18,171 nucleotides of DNA. It comes from Evtepia sp. (GTDB lineage: Bacteria; Bacillota; Clostridia; Oscillospirales; Oscillospiraceae). Positions 7,101 through 14,938 of this stretch are shown here, in pieces; within the stretch, counting starts at the first letter, position 1, and each line of letters begins with the position of its first letter. The translations under genes and the position numbers were made by a program. The DNA is taken from positions 1 through 18,171 of the forward strand of contig JAHHRP010000025.1 of NCBI GenBank assembly GCA_020025735.1, written 5' to 3'. The notes below the pieces were generated by a model. That model was not told the DNA's origin. It did not search any database and saw only the letters and a program-made list of their open reading frames with translations.

Positions 7101-8815
7101 AGGCGTACTTCCCTGCTGGGCAACATCCGACCCAAGGCCTCCACAGTCGGGGTCAGGGCCTCCGCAGGAAGGTAGTCCCAAGGCACTTGACTCAAAGCAG
7201 ACACCAAAACAAAACGTTCCTCTCCTTGGGCTTTCCAAAGGTGTTCCAGCAGCGGCCACAAAAGAGGCTGGGCTTCCTTTTTGTCACAGCTAGCGAATAG
7301 GCTCTGACAAATGGTTTTTAACGCGTTTGAAATCCGCAGTGCGTGTTTGGCTGAAATCTTACGATCTGGATGCAAGCACAGAAGAATGTATTGCTCCCAT
7401 AGTGCTACCGCTTCATCTAGGAGCGCCATCATCGTTGGAGGCATCGCACCCTTTCGGGCAGAAATCGGTCGTTCTTTCCGATACTTTGGCCCACTGTTTG
7501 CCAGGATCAGTCCCATGATCCTACCAGCTGTTTGACGAACATCCCCCTCTGGGTGCATCAGCAGTTCGTAGAGAAGAGACAATGTCTTTTTCTTGTTGGC
7601 AGCAGTCAGATAGGTGCTATATTCCTCCAGCAGATGAAGATAGGTACGAATCTGTGGTAAATTCTTGTCGCTCTTGGCCTGCTCCAGCAACAAATCAAAC
7701 GACTCATCTGTTGTCACCATCCGCATCAGACGAATGGCGTTGGACAAAGTCATATTCCGCAGAGCTTGGAGGGCTTCCGGCGCAGAGAGAAGAGAGGGAT
7801 CTTTGTGTGTCACTGGCAGAAGGGTATCCTCCCCTATTGTGGTGGGCACACCACAGGAGCGAAGATAAGATTCAAAATCCCGCAGTTTATAGTATACCGT
7901 CTGATAACGCCGCTGTTTTTCTGGTGTCATATTATATAACTTGGAAAAAACCATTTCATAGGCATCATCCAACGTATAGATGGCCATGTGTTCTTGACCA
8001 TGCTCATTGCGCGTCCCACGGACCCGGAAATCGGCGTAGATCAGCAACAGGGATTCAATGGGCAGATTTTCAAATTCTAGATCCCAGGTAGAGTGGTTTG
8101 CAGAAATATGGCCGATCTCCTCCAGTCCCAACTGACTGAACCATTGCCAAGTATAATAATAGTGGAGATAAGGAATTCGGCTGGCATCCTCTCCCCGACA
8201 GCCAAATTTCCCTACATCATGGCCCAGAGCCGCCCCACTGACCAAAGGCAAGTCCACAGGAATGCCCGCTTTGCATGCCATTTTTGCCATGTGTAAGGCC
8301 ACATTATGAACCCCGATGGTATGGGACGCCGGGTCAAATGGCATAATCTCCCGGCCAATACGCATAAGAGCCATCAAATGACTCTCTGCCACAGCTTGCT
8401 GGAACCGAATATATTGTTCTTTTACTCGGCTGTCAGCAATTTCGGTCTCCTCCACAGTCAACAGATCCAGCAGGGGGTCCCATATCTCTTCCCGCCAGGA
8501 GAGAACCATTTCCAGCACAGTCAAATAAAGACTCTCATCAGGATGGAGCGGTGATGCAGCGTGGCCGCTCTCCTCATCGGGAAAGAGATTGTCTGACAAA
8601 TGCTCATACAGCCTTGCCAGCCAAGTTTCTTTTCCCTCAGCAGATAGACGCTCTAACCCAGACCAGCAAAGATCCAGCACCTTAGTACACACGTTCTTTG
8701 CATGGGAAGAGAGTTGACTCAATGGTTCCGCAGTCTGGTCCAGATCCAACAAACCTTGTACTCGCTGAGACAAATATTTATACACGTCATCCTTAGTTCG
8801 TTTTGGTTCTTCCAT
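4118..8815 (-). CDS. Giant multidomain protein: HD, HEAT-like solenoid, NadD-like, GNAT-like, PRTase-like
   Basis: About 1565 residues, no signal peptide or membrane segment seen. Order, counted from the ATG at 8815: an HD metal phosphohydrolase-like domain at about 145-270 (H170, H199-D200 in GHDVGK, D262); an all-helical region at about 345-870 with HEAT-like helices such as DVRQTAGRIMGLI, EVRLQLNALRCL and SIRPARTALHTL; a nucleotidyltransferase domain of the NadD/cytidylyltransferase superfamily at about 880-1075 (GTFDPFSVGH 887-896, GSD 977-979, SSTRIR 1036-1041); a GNAT-like region at about 1080-1230 ending ENESLLYALDQLGF, without a clear acetyl-CoA loop; and a type I phosphoribosyltransferase-like domain at about 1260-1450 (VILVDDLLHRGYR, D1375-D1376). 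The function is unknown. The upstream ATG at 8824 is only 1 nt from GGAGG (8830-8826); the ATG at 8815 is 10 nt away and preferred. It is the first gene of a three-gene operon and overlaps the next by 11 nt. Confidence 0.8.
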   Translation of the reverse strand: MEEPKRTKDDVYKYLSQRVQGLLDLDQTAEPLSQLSSHAKNVCTKVLDLCWSGLERLSAEGKETWLARLYEHLSDNLFPDEESGHAASPLHPDESLYLTVLEMVLSWREEIWDPLLDLLTVEETEIADSRVKEQYIRFQQAVAESHLMALMRIGREIMPFDPASHTIGVHNVALHMAKMACKAGIPVDLPLVSGAALGHDVGKFGCRGEDASRIPYLHYYYTWQWFSQLGLEEIGHISANHSTWDLEFENLPIESLLLIYADFRVRGTRNEHGQEHMAIYTLDDAYEMVFSKLYNMTPEKQRRYQTVYYKLRDFESYLRSCGVPTTIGEDTLLPVTHKDPSLLSAPEALQALRNMTLSNAIRLMRMVTTDESFDLLLEQAKSDKNLPQIRTYLHLLEEYSTYLTAANKKKTLSLLYELLMHPEGDVRQTAGRIMGLILANSGPKYRKERPISARKGAMPPTMMALLDEAVALWEQYILLCLHPDRKISAKHALRISNALKTICQSLFASCDKKEAQPLLWPLLEHLWKAQGEERFVLVSALSQVPWDYLPAEALTPTVEALGRMLPSREVRLQLNALRCLEQLRLHRPEVTELVQEQALPFHAQPGEFFLALDCMRRRVLGRVTQEIRPEEVSDVYLSNLKNAVHWTVKLVQIDLLCDHACSHPESAFHTAMHLSNLLSVSEHRPVRQYAGQRLIDVCQQLTVSQINEITVDLLRELESGQDQISRFIPPYAGQIICMLPEKELLEAVKILESLLQGDSIRPARTALHTLGEILNTLPDHPTITQRVLGMVMMGVSHYRREIHQVALVVLCRDIFGSQRIPMEKRYDYFLLLHKKLLTILSEPRKGKLVFFNRAAMLNDLYRFLVSCEVQRGEFQFPAPKPAAFFPGTFDPFSVGHKKIVEEIRALGFQVYLAVDEFSWSKRTLAKLQRRQIVVMSVADQWDTYLFPDDIPVNIANPQDLARLRQLLGGTELYLVAGSDVIRNASAYRSDEPGSAAEYNHIVFYRDQEGADNIPLDQLIRGKLVTVCLPSFFDTVSSTRIREYVDQNLDISMLVDPVVQSFIYENRLYVRTPERKNILRREDLYFRCCRGADQDLPLEMTQRLTQSRNTLGVVLRIRPQKLLGWAVGHTLRGTDLYEALQSVEAASYVRRHTSGRILLVDMVRSESPEDQRDSTCRMLLNELLARSLEYDHTYAVCRCAPENESLLYALDQLGFVPIHGQEDIYYVDMRSPVMLLQDVMLRIKKPHHDSEAIKQVVARTRPKLRRVLADLFPGKLVLSFDSEMLNQALMEKVEALNGVQDVPAGVRRLGPYMCVPYGKILSDEIVPNTVTKTLHVEKCFQPNIENFEIVEYPGYSPLRNQVRTLKSFRRPVILVDDLLHRGYRIEQLDRLMKEEGLSTQRLIVAVMSGYGRDLMQVQGRKVDCEHFIPNLHYWVTESLLYPFLGGDSIGKARPGETLPRSINLILPYIYPNYLSDASDYGIRALSQTALENACDILKTLEGEHQREFNTALTLGRLGEAILRPRLPDKGNRMKYDLSLTASAYLEDDLKQLKRISRKEGVHYYDL

Positions 8816-8864
8816 AGGGATCATGCCTCCGGTTTTTCTCAGTCTTTTGATGCTTATTGTTTAT

Positions 8865-8893
8865 ATTATAATGAACTGCACATCACTTTTCAA
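8865..8893 (-). promoter_or_regulatory. Sigma-A-type promoter for the three-gene operon
   Basis: Read on the minus strand, a -35 box TTGAAA (8893-8888) and a perfect -10 box TATAAT (8870-8865) are separated by 17 nt. Transcription should begin near 8858, leaving a leader of about 40 nt that carries the GGAGG at 8830-8826 of the giant gene. It lies after the ATP synthase terminator, which makes the downstream three genes a separate transcription unit. No operator-like palindrome is obvious around it. Confidence 0.85.
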
Positions 8894-8970
8894 TGGATTC
8901 TATCGTCTATTTTAAGTTGTGCGATTCCTCACTCTCGATATCATGTTTACAGAAACTCAGCCAATCCGAA

Positions 8971-9014
8971 AAGAAAACGGGATCAGACTGAGTATGTTTT
9001 CAGTCTGATCCCGT
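8971..9014 (-). terminator. Intrinsic terminator of the V/A-type ATP synthase operon
   Basis: On the minus strand a 14-bp perfect stem (arm CGGGATCAGACTGA; 9013-9000 with 8991-8978) and an 8-nt loop are followed by TTTTCTT (8977-8971). An extra A-T pair (9014/8977) can extend the stem. It begins 30 bases after the stop of atpD and closes the operon. The rest of the 8825-9043 intergenic region holds the promoter above and nothing else I can identify. Confidence 0.92.
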
Positions 9015-9043
9015 CCCAGTTCTCTGTTTTTCTGTCTATCTCC

Positions 9044-9730
9044 TCAAAGAGGTGGCTGAAGGGTCTTCTGATCCTGCTGCCGCTTTTCCTCAATGGCTTC
9101 GGCCAAGAGCATATCCTTGACTTTCATCAAACGAATGATATTGTTTCGCTCATTCTCTTCAAGCTTCATGGAGATATACTTGATGTTCTCCTGTGTGCGA
9201 GGAATCACCACATATTCCAGCGCGTTCACTCGGCGCCGCGTCTTTTCAATCTCCTCAGCCAGGAGCTGAGAGGTCTTTTCTACCTGTGCCAGCTTCAGCA
9301 TATCCTGAAAAACAGAAGAGAGTGCTTCCACCGCTCCATCCACCTCACAGGAGGTTGTCGCAAATCCATAGGGATAAACATCGCCCCCTTGACCACCGTG
9401 GGTTTGAAAGTGGTAGACAGGTACATTGACCGACATGACGTTACGAAAAGACAGTTCCAGCTCGACACTCTGCTTTGGATAAAGCAGAGCCTGCTCCAAA
9501 CTCTCTGGGGACATAAGGGCCGAGGCTACTGTGAAAGAGCCATGGGCTCGAGTCATCCCCTCTTCCACCCGGCGGCGGATCGCACGGTTTTCTTGAATCA
9601 CCTCTAAAAACTGTTTCATAAGCTCATCCCGCTTATCTTTGAGGAGCTTATGGCCCCGGACAGCGGTTTTCAGCCGTCCTTTTAGGCGAGTCAGCTCCAT
9701 GCGGGTGGCGTTTACTGTGGCAGAGGGCAT
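9044..9730 (-). CDS. atpD: V/A-type ATP synthase subunit D
   Basis: Subunit D is the long coiled-coil shaft of the central rotor, which turns inside the A3B3 head and couples it to the membrane ring together with F and C. The 228 residues fit the family (about 205-230). The N-terminal signature ATRMELTRLKGRLKTA and the following KLLKDKRDELM are diagnostic, and the C-terminal helix (about 140-215) is the second half of the hairpin. The product is soluble and highly helical. AAGGAGG, overlapping the atpB stop, lies 7 nt before the ATG; the gap from atpB is 12 nt. It is the last gene of the operon, 30 bases before the terminator stem. The equivalent in Enterococcus hirae is NtpD. Confidence 0.95.
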   Translation of the reverse strand: MPSATVNATRMELTRLKGRLKTAVRGHKLLKDKRDELMKQFLEVIQENRAIRRRVEEGMTRAHGSFTVASALMSPESLEQALLYPKQSVELELSFRNVMSVNVPVYHFQTHGGQGGDVYPYGFATTSCEVDGAVEALSSVFQDMLKLAQVEKTSQLLAEEIEKTRRRVNALEYVVIPRTQENIKYISMKLEENERNNIIRLMKVKDMLLAEAIEEKRQQDQKTLQPPL

Positions 9731-9742
9731 ATCTCCACCTCC

Positions 9743-11119
9743 TTACGCCTTCTTCGGAAGGTATTTCTCAATATACTCCTGCTTGATTCGCTTCAGCTCT
9801 GTCTCGGGCAGAATGGAAAGCAGCTCCCAGCCAATGTCTAATGTCTCCTGAATGGTGCGGTTTTCCTCAAAACCTTGGCCAACATAGCGTTGCTCAAACT
9901 CTTCAGCAAACTTGGCATACAGCAAGTCCAAGGGAGAAAGGGCAGCCTCACCAAGAATTGACATCAGTTCCTTTGCCTGTTTCCCCGCAGAATAGGCTGC
10001 AAAAAGCTGGTTCATCGTACCAGAATGATCTTCACGTGTCTTTCCTTCCCCAATTCCCTTGTCTTTCAGACGGGACAGCGAAGGCAGGACATCAATCGGC
10101 GGTTGGATCCCTGCTCGATGAAGTTCTCTGGACAAAATGATCTGACCTTCGGTGATATATCCGGTCAAGTCCGGGATCGGATGGGTTTTGTCATCTTCTG
10201 GCATCGTGAGAATGGGGATCATCGTAATTGACCCCTCCTTCCCTTCCTGTCGTCCTGCCCGTTCATACATGGTAGCAAGGTCGGTATACAGATACCCAGG
10301 ATAGCCACGACGTCCTGGCACCTCTTTTTTTGCTGCCGAAATCTCACGCAGCGCCTCAGCATAATTGGTAATATCCGTAAGAATAACCAGAACGTGCATA
10401 TTCTCATGGAAAGCCAGATATTCCGCTGTGGTGAGGGCCATACGAGGGGTCGCAATTCTCTCTACGGCCGGATCGTTTGCCAAATTGGTAAATAGAACCG
10501 TCCGATCAATGGCTCCAGTGCGGCGGAACTCCTCTACAAAGTAGTTAGACTCCTCAAAGGTGATCCCGATAGCGGCAAAGACCACCGCAAAGTTAGACGC
10601 ACCGTTGAGCACCCTTGCCTGCCGGGCAATTTGTGCAGCCAGCGCAGCATGAGGAAGTCCAGAGCCAGAAAAAATAGGAAGTTTCTGTCCACGAACCAGC
10701 GTATTCAGACCATCAATCGCAGAAACTCCAGTCTGGATAAACTCATTGGGGTAGGCTCTGGCAGCAGGGTTCATTGCAAGACCATTGATGTCTCGGTACT
10801 CATCCGCCAGAATCTCTGGTCCGTCATCAATGGGATGGCCCATGCCATTAAAAACCCGTCCCAACATATCCCGAGAAACTGCCAGCTGGAGGGGATGCCC
10901 CAAAAAACGAACTTTGGAGTTTGCAAGATTGATGCCAGCACTGGCCTCAAAAAGTTGGACCACAGCACTGTCACCATTGACTTCCAGAACCTTTCCTCGG
11001 CGAATGGAGCCATCACTCAATTCGATTTCCACCAGTTCATCAAACGTTGCACCGGATACCTGCCGGACAACCATCAGAGGGCCGGAAATCTCAGCTATGG
11101 TGCGGTATTCCTTCATCAT
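9743..11119 (-). CDS. atpB: V/A-type ATP synthase subunit B (non-catalytic)
   Basis: Subunit B alternates with A in the A3B3 hexamer; it lacks a Walker A loop (here [10 protein letters not shown], about 150-157, in its place) and contributes residues to the A-subunit catalytic site. The 458 residues are the usual length. Conserved segments include [23 protein letters not shown] and LPSLSRL; R350 in the last falls at the same number as the arginine finger of E. hirae NtpB. Translation begins at 11119, overlapping the atpA stop by 4 nt (ATGA), with a GGAGG-rich site about 9 nt upstream inside atpA, so A and B are coupled for 1:1 synthesis. A second in-frame ATG follows directly at 11116. Confidence 0.97.
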   Translation of the reverse strand: MMKEYRTIAEISGPLMVVRQVSGATFDELVEIELSDGSIRRGKVLEVNGDSAVVQLFEASAGINLANSKVRFLGHPLQLAVSRDMLGRVFNGMGHPIDDGPEILADEYRDINGLAMNPAARAYPNEFIQTGVSAIDGLNTLVRGQKLPIFSGSGLPHAALAAQIARQARVLNGASNFAVVFAAIGITFEESNYFVEEFRRTGAIDRTVLFTNLANDPAVERIATPRMALTTAEYLAFHENMHVLVILTDITNYAEALREISAAKKEVPGRRGYPGYLYTDLATMYERAGRQEGKEGSITMIPILTMPEDDKTHPIPDLTGYITEGQIILSRELHRAGIQPPIDVLPSLSRLKDKGIGEGKTREDHSGTMNQLFAAYSAGKQAKELMSILGEAALSPLDLLYAKFAEEFEQRYVGQGFEENRTIQETLDIGWELLSILPETELKRIKQEYIEKYLPKKA

Positions 11120-12894
11120 GCGCCCTCTCCTCCTCTCTCTGCCAGCTGAGTAATCTGAGCTTCCATTTCAGCGGCAATTTTTTCATAGGCAGAGGTATAA
11201 CTCTCCTCAGGGATACTTTTGGCTCGGCCAATGGCAGCACGAGCAGGAATGGCAAATAGATCATATGGTGCAGCACCTTTTTCCAGCGCATCCCGACAAA
11301 GTCTATCATAGTCCAGGATAATCTGTAACAGCCGAGCCTGCCGGTCATAACTGGAGAAGGAATCTACTTCCACAAAAGCATTTTGCTGCAAAAAATCTTC
11401 CCGAATCATTTTCGCAGTTTCCAACGTCAATTGATCGCCAGGGGCCAAACCATCCTTGCCTACCAGCTGCACAATTTCATTTAAGTTTGCCTCCTGCTGG
11501 AGCAATGTCATTGCCTTTGTGCGGCACGTGACAAAATGCTTGCCCAAATATTCATCAAACCAGGGTTTGAGAGAGTCCAGATAGAGGGAATAGGAATTCA
11601 GCCAGTTCACCGCTGGAAAATGGCGCGCATAGGCCAGAGAAGAATCCAAGGCCCAGAACACCTTAACAATACGCATCGTACCCTGGGAGACAGGCTCAGA
11701 CAAGTCGCCGCCAGGAGGAGAAACTGCCCCGACAGCTGTCAGGGAACCCCGACGGCCATCAGAACCCATGCACTGAACCACACCAGCCCGTTCATAGAAC
11801 TGGGACAAACGAGACGCCAAATAAGCTGGATAGCCCTCCTCACCGGGCATCTCTTCCAGACGGCCAGACATCTCACGCAATGCCTCTGCCCAACGAGAGG
11901 TTGAGTCGGCAATCACGGCCACATCATACCCCATATCTCGGAAATATTCCGCGATGGTAATGCCCGTATAAACCGAGGCCTCACGAGCGGCCACAGGCAT
12001 ATCTGAAGTGTTGGCAATGAGTACCGTCCGCTTCATCAGGGACTCTCCCGTTCTCGGGTCCACCAGTTCGGGGAACTCCCGCAGAACGTCCGTCATTTCA
12101 TTGCCTCTCTCCCCACAGCCGATGTAGACCACAACATCTACATCGGCCCACTTAGCCAACGCATGCTGCACCACAGTTTTTCCCGAACCAAATGGGCCGG
12201 GAACTGCTGCTGTTCCACCCTTCGCAACTGGGAACATCGTGTCGATGACCCGCTGGCCTGATTGAAGCGGCGTAACGGGCGCAAATTTTTTCGCATAAGG
12301 CCGCCCTCTGCGGACAGGCCATTTTTGCATCATGGTTAATTCTTTCTCTTTCCCCTGGTCTGTTTCCAGAACAGCCACCGTTTCCGTTACCGTGTATGTA
12401 CCTGACTGGATGCTGCGGATCGTTCCAGACAGGCCAATGGGAACCATGATTTTATGTTGGACAGAGGGTGTCTCGCGGACAGTACCAATAATATCCCCGC
12501 TCTCTACATGGGTTCCAGGAGATACCACCGCCTGAAATGTCCACTTCCGTTCCCGGTCCAGGGCAGGGACCTCCACTCCTCGAGGGAGATTATTGGAGCC
12601 AGTCAGGCGGGCAATGTCCTCCAAAGGCCGCTGAATCCCATCATAGATCATCTCGATCAGGCCAGGCCCAAGTTCCACGGACAGAGGGGCTCCTGTGGTT
12701 TCCACCACAGCCCCAGGCCCCAGACCAGAGGTCTCTTCATAGACCTGAATGGAGGCAGCATCCCCCGTCATGGTGAGGATCTCTCCGATCAGCCGCTGCT
12801 CACCCACACGGACCACGTCAGCCATGTTCGCCTCAGCAAGGCCCGTAGCCACCACCAGGGGGCCGGAAACTTTCACAACTTTGCCGCTGCTCAT
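11116..12894 (-). CDS. atpA: V/A-type ATP synthase subunit A (catalytic)
   Basis: The catalytic subunit of the A3B3 head, binding and hydrolysing or making ATP. The 592 residues match the family (about 580-600). The Walker A loop is GPFGSGKT at 233-240 (K239, T240), the catalytic glutamate is E262 in CGERGNE, and the Walker B region is [17 protein letters not shown]. The family-typical non-homologous region lies at about 115-190. ATG at 12894 gives the conserved N terminus [15 protein letters not shown]. The 86-nt gap from atpF is the longest inside the operon and holds two small hairpins; the ribosome site just before the ATG (AGGGAAG) is only moderate. No intein or frameshift is present. 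Confidence 0.97.
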   Translation of the reverse strand: MSSGKVVKVSGPLVVATGLAEANMADVVRVGEQRLIGEILTMTGDAASIQVYEETSGLGPGAVVETTGAPLSVELGPGLIEMIYDGIQRPLEDIARLTGSNNLPRGVEVPALDRERKWTFQAVVSPGTHVESGDIIGTVRETPSVQHKIMVPIGLSGTIRSIQSGTYTVTETVAVLETDQGKEKELTMMQKWPVRRGRPYAKKFAPVTPLQSGQRVIDTMFPVAKGGTAAVPGPFGSGKTVVQHALAKWADVDVVVYIGCGERGNEMTDVLREFPELVDPRTGESLMKRTVLIANTSDMPVAAREASVYTGITIAEYFRDMGYDVAVIADSTSRWAEALREMSGRLEEMPGEEGYPAYLASRLSQFYERAGVVQCMGSDGRRGSLTAVGAVSPPGGDLSEPVSQGTMRIVKVFWALDSSLAYARHFPAVNWLNSYSLYLDSLKPWFDEYLGKHFVTCRTKAMTLLQQEANLNEIVQLVGKDGLAPGDQLTLETAKMIREDFLQQNAFVEVDSFSSYDRQARLLQIILDYDRLCRDALEKGAAPYDLFAIPARAAIGRAKSIPEESYTSAYEKIAAEMEAQITQLAERGGEGA

Positions 12895-12925
12895 AGGTTA
12901 CTCTTCCCTTCTTTCAACCAATGGG

Positions 12926-12981
12926 TCTTGCCAGGAGCAAGAGCCGCGTTTTTCTAACATCCATTCACGGGTTCTGCCCGT
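12926..12981 (-). other. Two small hairpins in the atpF-atpA gap
   Basis: Directly after the atpF stop codon, ACGGG-CAGAA-CCCGT (12981-12967) forms a 5-bp stem. A second stem of 6 bp, TCTTGC with GCAAGA around a 5-nt loop, lies at 12942-12926. Neither is followed by a T-run, so they are not intrinsic terminators. They could affect mRNA processing or stability ahead of the A and B genes, whose products are needed in three copies each. The stems are short and could occur by chance. Confidence 0.35.
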
Positions 12982-13289
12982 TACAGAATATCTGCACCCA
13001 CGGCACGTTCTACTGCCGAGGTAATGTTTTTCATCCCAATGCCCAGGGAGCCCTCTTTCCCAGGAATGAGAATGATAGCAGGGGTCACCTGGTTTTCATA
13101 CCGGGACAGCACATCTGCAAGCTGCTGGCCCAACTGCTCAGTCAGGTAAATAATGGCATAGTCCTCTTTTGCCAACTGATTGACCTGAACCCGAGCCTCT
13201 TCCGCTGTTTTAACAGGAAACACGGATAGCCCCAAGGCCTGAAAACCCAATATGCTGTCCCGGTCACCCACAACGGCAATCTTATACAT
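12981..13289 (-). CDS. atpF: V/A-type ATP synthase subunit F
   Basis: A small rotor subunit that binds D at the top of the central shaft and modulates ATPase activity; E. hirae calls it NtpG. From the ATG at 13289 the product has 102 residues with the standard N terminus MYKIAVVGDRDSILGFQALG and the later strand AIILIPG. An in-frame GTG at 13298 would add three residues (M-R-L) that the family lacks, so the ATG is preferred. It overlaps the atpC stop by 8 nt and has only a weak GAGG upstream, consistent with translational coupling to atpC. Confidence 0.93.
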   Translation of the reverse strand: MYKIAVVGDRDSILGFQALGLSVFPVKTAEEARVQVNQLAKEDYAIIYLTEQLGQQLADVLSRYENQVTPAIILIPGKEGSLGIGMKNITSAVERAVGADIL

Positions 13290-14283
13290 AAGCCTCACGC
13301 AGCCTTTCTCGAATCACGTTGGTGGGCAGGCCCGCCAAACAACCGGTCATAATAATACGAATCGCGATAATCTCTGCCTCTTTTGCTGCCAGATATGCAA
13401 TCACTGGTGCTTCTCCAAAGGACACAAACCGAGCCTCCCGGATATAGTCGATGATCGTGTTGTCGCAGAGCTTTTCAAATAAGGTCAAGCTCTCTCCTCG
13501 GACTGCCGCAGCACCTGCCTCAGCAGCTTTTTCCAGCGGTGTGGAGACATAAAGTTCTTCCAGCACGGAACCAGTATTGACGCTGGCCAAAATCCGTCCG
13601 ACTTCCATCGTTCCCCCTTCAAAGAGGGTGCCATCCAAAAACTCGCTTCCCTTTCCCATACGAAGCACACGAACTACTGTGCGCAGATTGGCCGTATCAA
13701 TGGACCTCTGAACATACCCCGTTAGGAAAGTGGATTGTGTCTTTTTGGCGATCTCTCGCAGCTCCTGAAAATAATAACGGTCTAAGGCAAAGTCCCCTAA
13801 CTGTGGGTCCTTGGTCGCAGCAAGAACCTGTCTAGCCTCTTGCAGACCTTCCCACAGCATAACAGGCAGGTCTACCAACTCATCCCCCCGCAGGGCCGCA
13901 ACCAGCATCTCTGCTGGAATTCTGCCAGTATCCACCAATAGATGATCCGCTTTGACCCCAGTTGCTTCACTTTTGAGCAAAACCTTCCCGTTGTGATAAT
14001 CATGCTGGATTTGGAAAACCGCCAGAATCGCCGGATCGGGAACCAACTCCTTCATATCCTGAAGGGTCCTGGCCCGCTCTCTGGACAGCATCTCACCTAT
14101 GGTTTCTCCAGTAACTGTCTCCAGTTCTGGATAGCCGCAGTCAGTGAGAATGCGAGCGGCATCCTCTGGGGTAGGTGCCTCCAGCATCTGATCCATTTTT
14201 CCCCGGTCCAGCAGCGCACACTCCAATGCCCGAACCCGGGTTGTCAAAAACAGATAATCTGTGTCACGTCGTTTTTCATCCAT
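13282..14283 (-). CDS. atpC: V/A-type ATP synthase subunit C
   Basis: Subunit C is the funnel-shaped adaptor that joins the D/F shaft to the membrane c-ring (E. hirae NtpC, yeast d). From the ATG at 14283 it has 333 residues, all-helical, with the family-like start TDYLFLTTRVRALECALLD. The ATG is preferred to an in-frame GTG at 14307, because GGGAG lies about 5 nt before the ATG and the extra eight residues are not family-like. It follows atpE by 24 nt and overlaps atpF by 8 nt. Confidence 0.93.
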   Translation of the reverse strand: MDEKRRDTDYLFLTTRVRALECALLDRGKMDQMLEAPTPEDAARILTDCGYPELETVTGETIGEMLSRERARTLQDMKELVPDPAILAVFQIQHDYHNGKVLLKSEATGVKADHLLVDTGRIPAEMLVAALRGDELVDLPVMLWEGLQEARQVLAATKDPQLGDFALDRYYFQELREIAKKTQSTFLTGYVQRSIDTANLRTVVRVLRMGKGSEFLDGTLFEGGTMEVGRILASVNTGSVLEELYVSTPLEKAAEAGAAAVRGESLTLFEKLCDNTIIDYIREARFVSFGEAPVIAYLAAKEAEIIAIRIIMTGCLAGLPTNVIRERLREAYV

Positions 14284-14307
14284 GATCTCTCCCTCTTTCC
14301 CGGGCAC

Positions 14308-14910
14308 TCAAAGCCCCTGGGTCTGGGGGAAGAGGAGTTCTGCTACCTTTCCACTGAGTTCCGACCGAAGCTGGCGGGTCAGCATCGCGAAAGTGCAGTT
14401 GACATCCACTGCCCCCCGGCGCAGAATACAACCTCCTTGAATCTCCGGGTCTCCCGGTCCAAGCGTCAGGCTGCCACCCTGGAGCAGCTCATTGGCCTGC
14501 ACAATCACCTTTTGTCCATACGTTTCCCGCTGGTCTGGAGCAAGAATCACTTCTTCATCCCCTTGCTGGGCGTGTGTGGCAATCAGGCGGGACAGCAGAG
14601 AAACCATCTTTTCCTCAGGCAGAGCGCATAAGCGCTCCACAGCACCCTCAAAAGCTTCGTCAATCACAGCTTGTTTGGCAGCCAAAACAGCCTTGCGCTC
14701 GTCTAACTTATTCATGCTGTTGAGTCGTGCACGATGGGCAGCCAACTCCTTCTGTCCAGTTTCTAAAATCTGTGCCCGGATCTGATCCGCCTGTTTCTTA
14801 CAGTCGGAAAGGATCCGATCAGCCTCTTCTTGGGCCTGGGTCATCCGTGCCTGAATCTCCGCTTGGGCGTCTTGGGTGATGCGGTTGGTGATTTTTTCAA
14901 TCCCATTCAT
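14308..14910 (-). CDS. atpE: V/A-type ATP synthase subunit E (peripheral stalk)
   Basis: Subunit E pairs with the G/H subunit to make the peripheral stalk that holds the head still. The 200 residues show the typical design: a long charged helix at about 1-100 (EKITNRI..., then repeated Ala/Glu/Gln heptads) for the coiled coil, and a globular C-terminal domain (about 110-200) with the motif GGCILRRGAVDVNCTF. The ATG at 14910 has AGGAG about 9 nt upstream; an in-frame GTG at 14916 is only 3 nt from it and is less likely. The gene lies 28 nt after atpK2. Confidence 0.92.
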   Translation of the reverse strand: MNGIEKITNRITQDAQAEIQARMTQAQEEADRILSDCKKQADQIRAQILETGQKELAAHRARLNSMNKLDERKAVLAAKQAVIDEAFEGAVERLCALPEEKMVSLLSRLIATHAQQGDEEVILAPDQRETYGQKVIVQANELLQGGSLTLGPGDPEIQGGCILRRGAVDVNCTFAMLTRQLRSELSGKVAELLFPQTQGL

Positions 14911-14938
14911 TCCCACACTCTCCTTTCCGCATTCGGCC

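Noticed and set aside
8822..8824. Upstream ATG as start of the giant gene
   Set aside because: It lies only 1 nt from GGAGG, too close for normal initiation; the in-frame ATG at 8815 is 10 nt away. The difference is three residues.
8702..9607. 301-codon plus-strand open frame across the ATP synthase D gene and the giant gene's 5' end
   Set aside because: It runs antisense to the clear atpD coding sequence, crosses a terminator and promoter, and its translation has no recognisable motif.
12915..12965. 16-codon frame in the atpF-atpA gap as a leader peptide
   Set aside because: No convincing ribosome site and no run of codons for one amino acid; too short to support.
14305..14307. GTG starts upstream of atpC (14307), atpF (13298) and atpE (14916)
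   Set aside because: Each adds residues that the families lack or sits too close to the ribosome site; the ATG just downstream fits both family N terminus and spacing.
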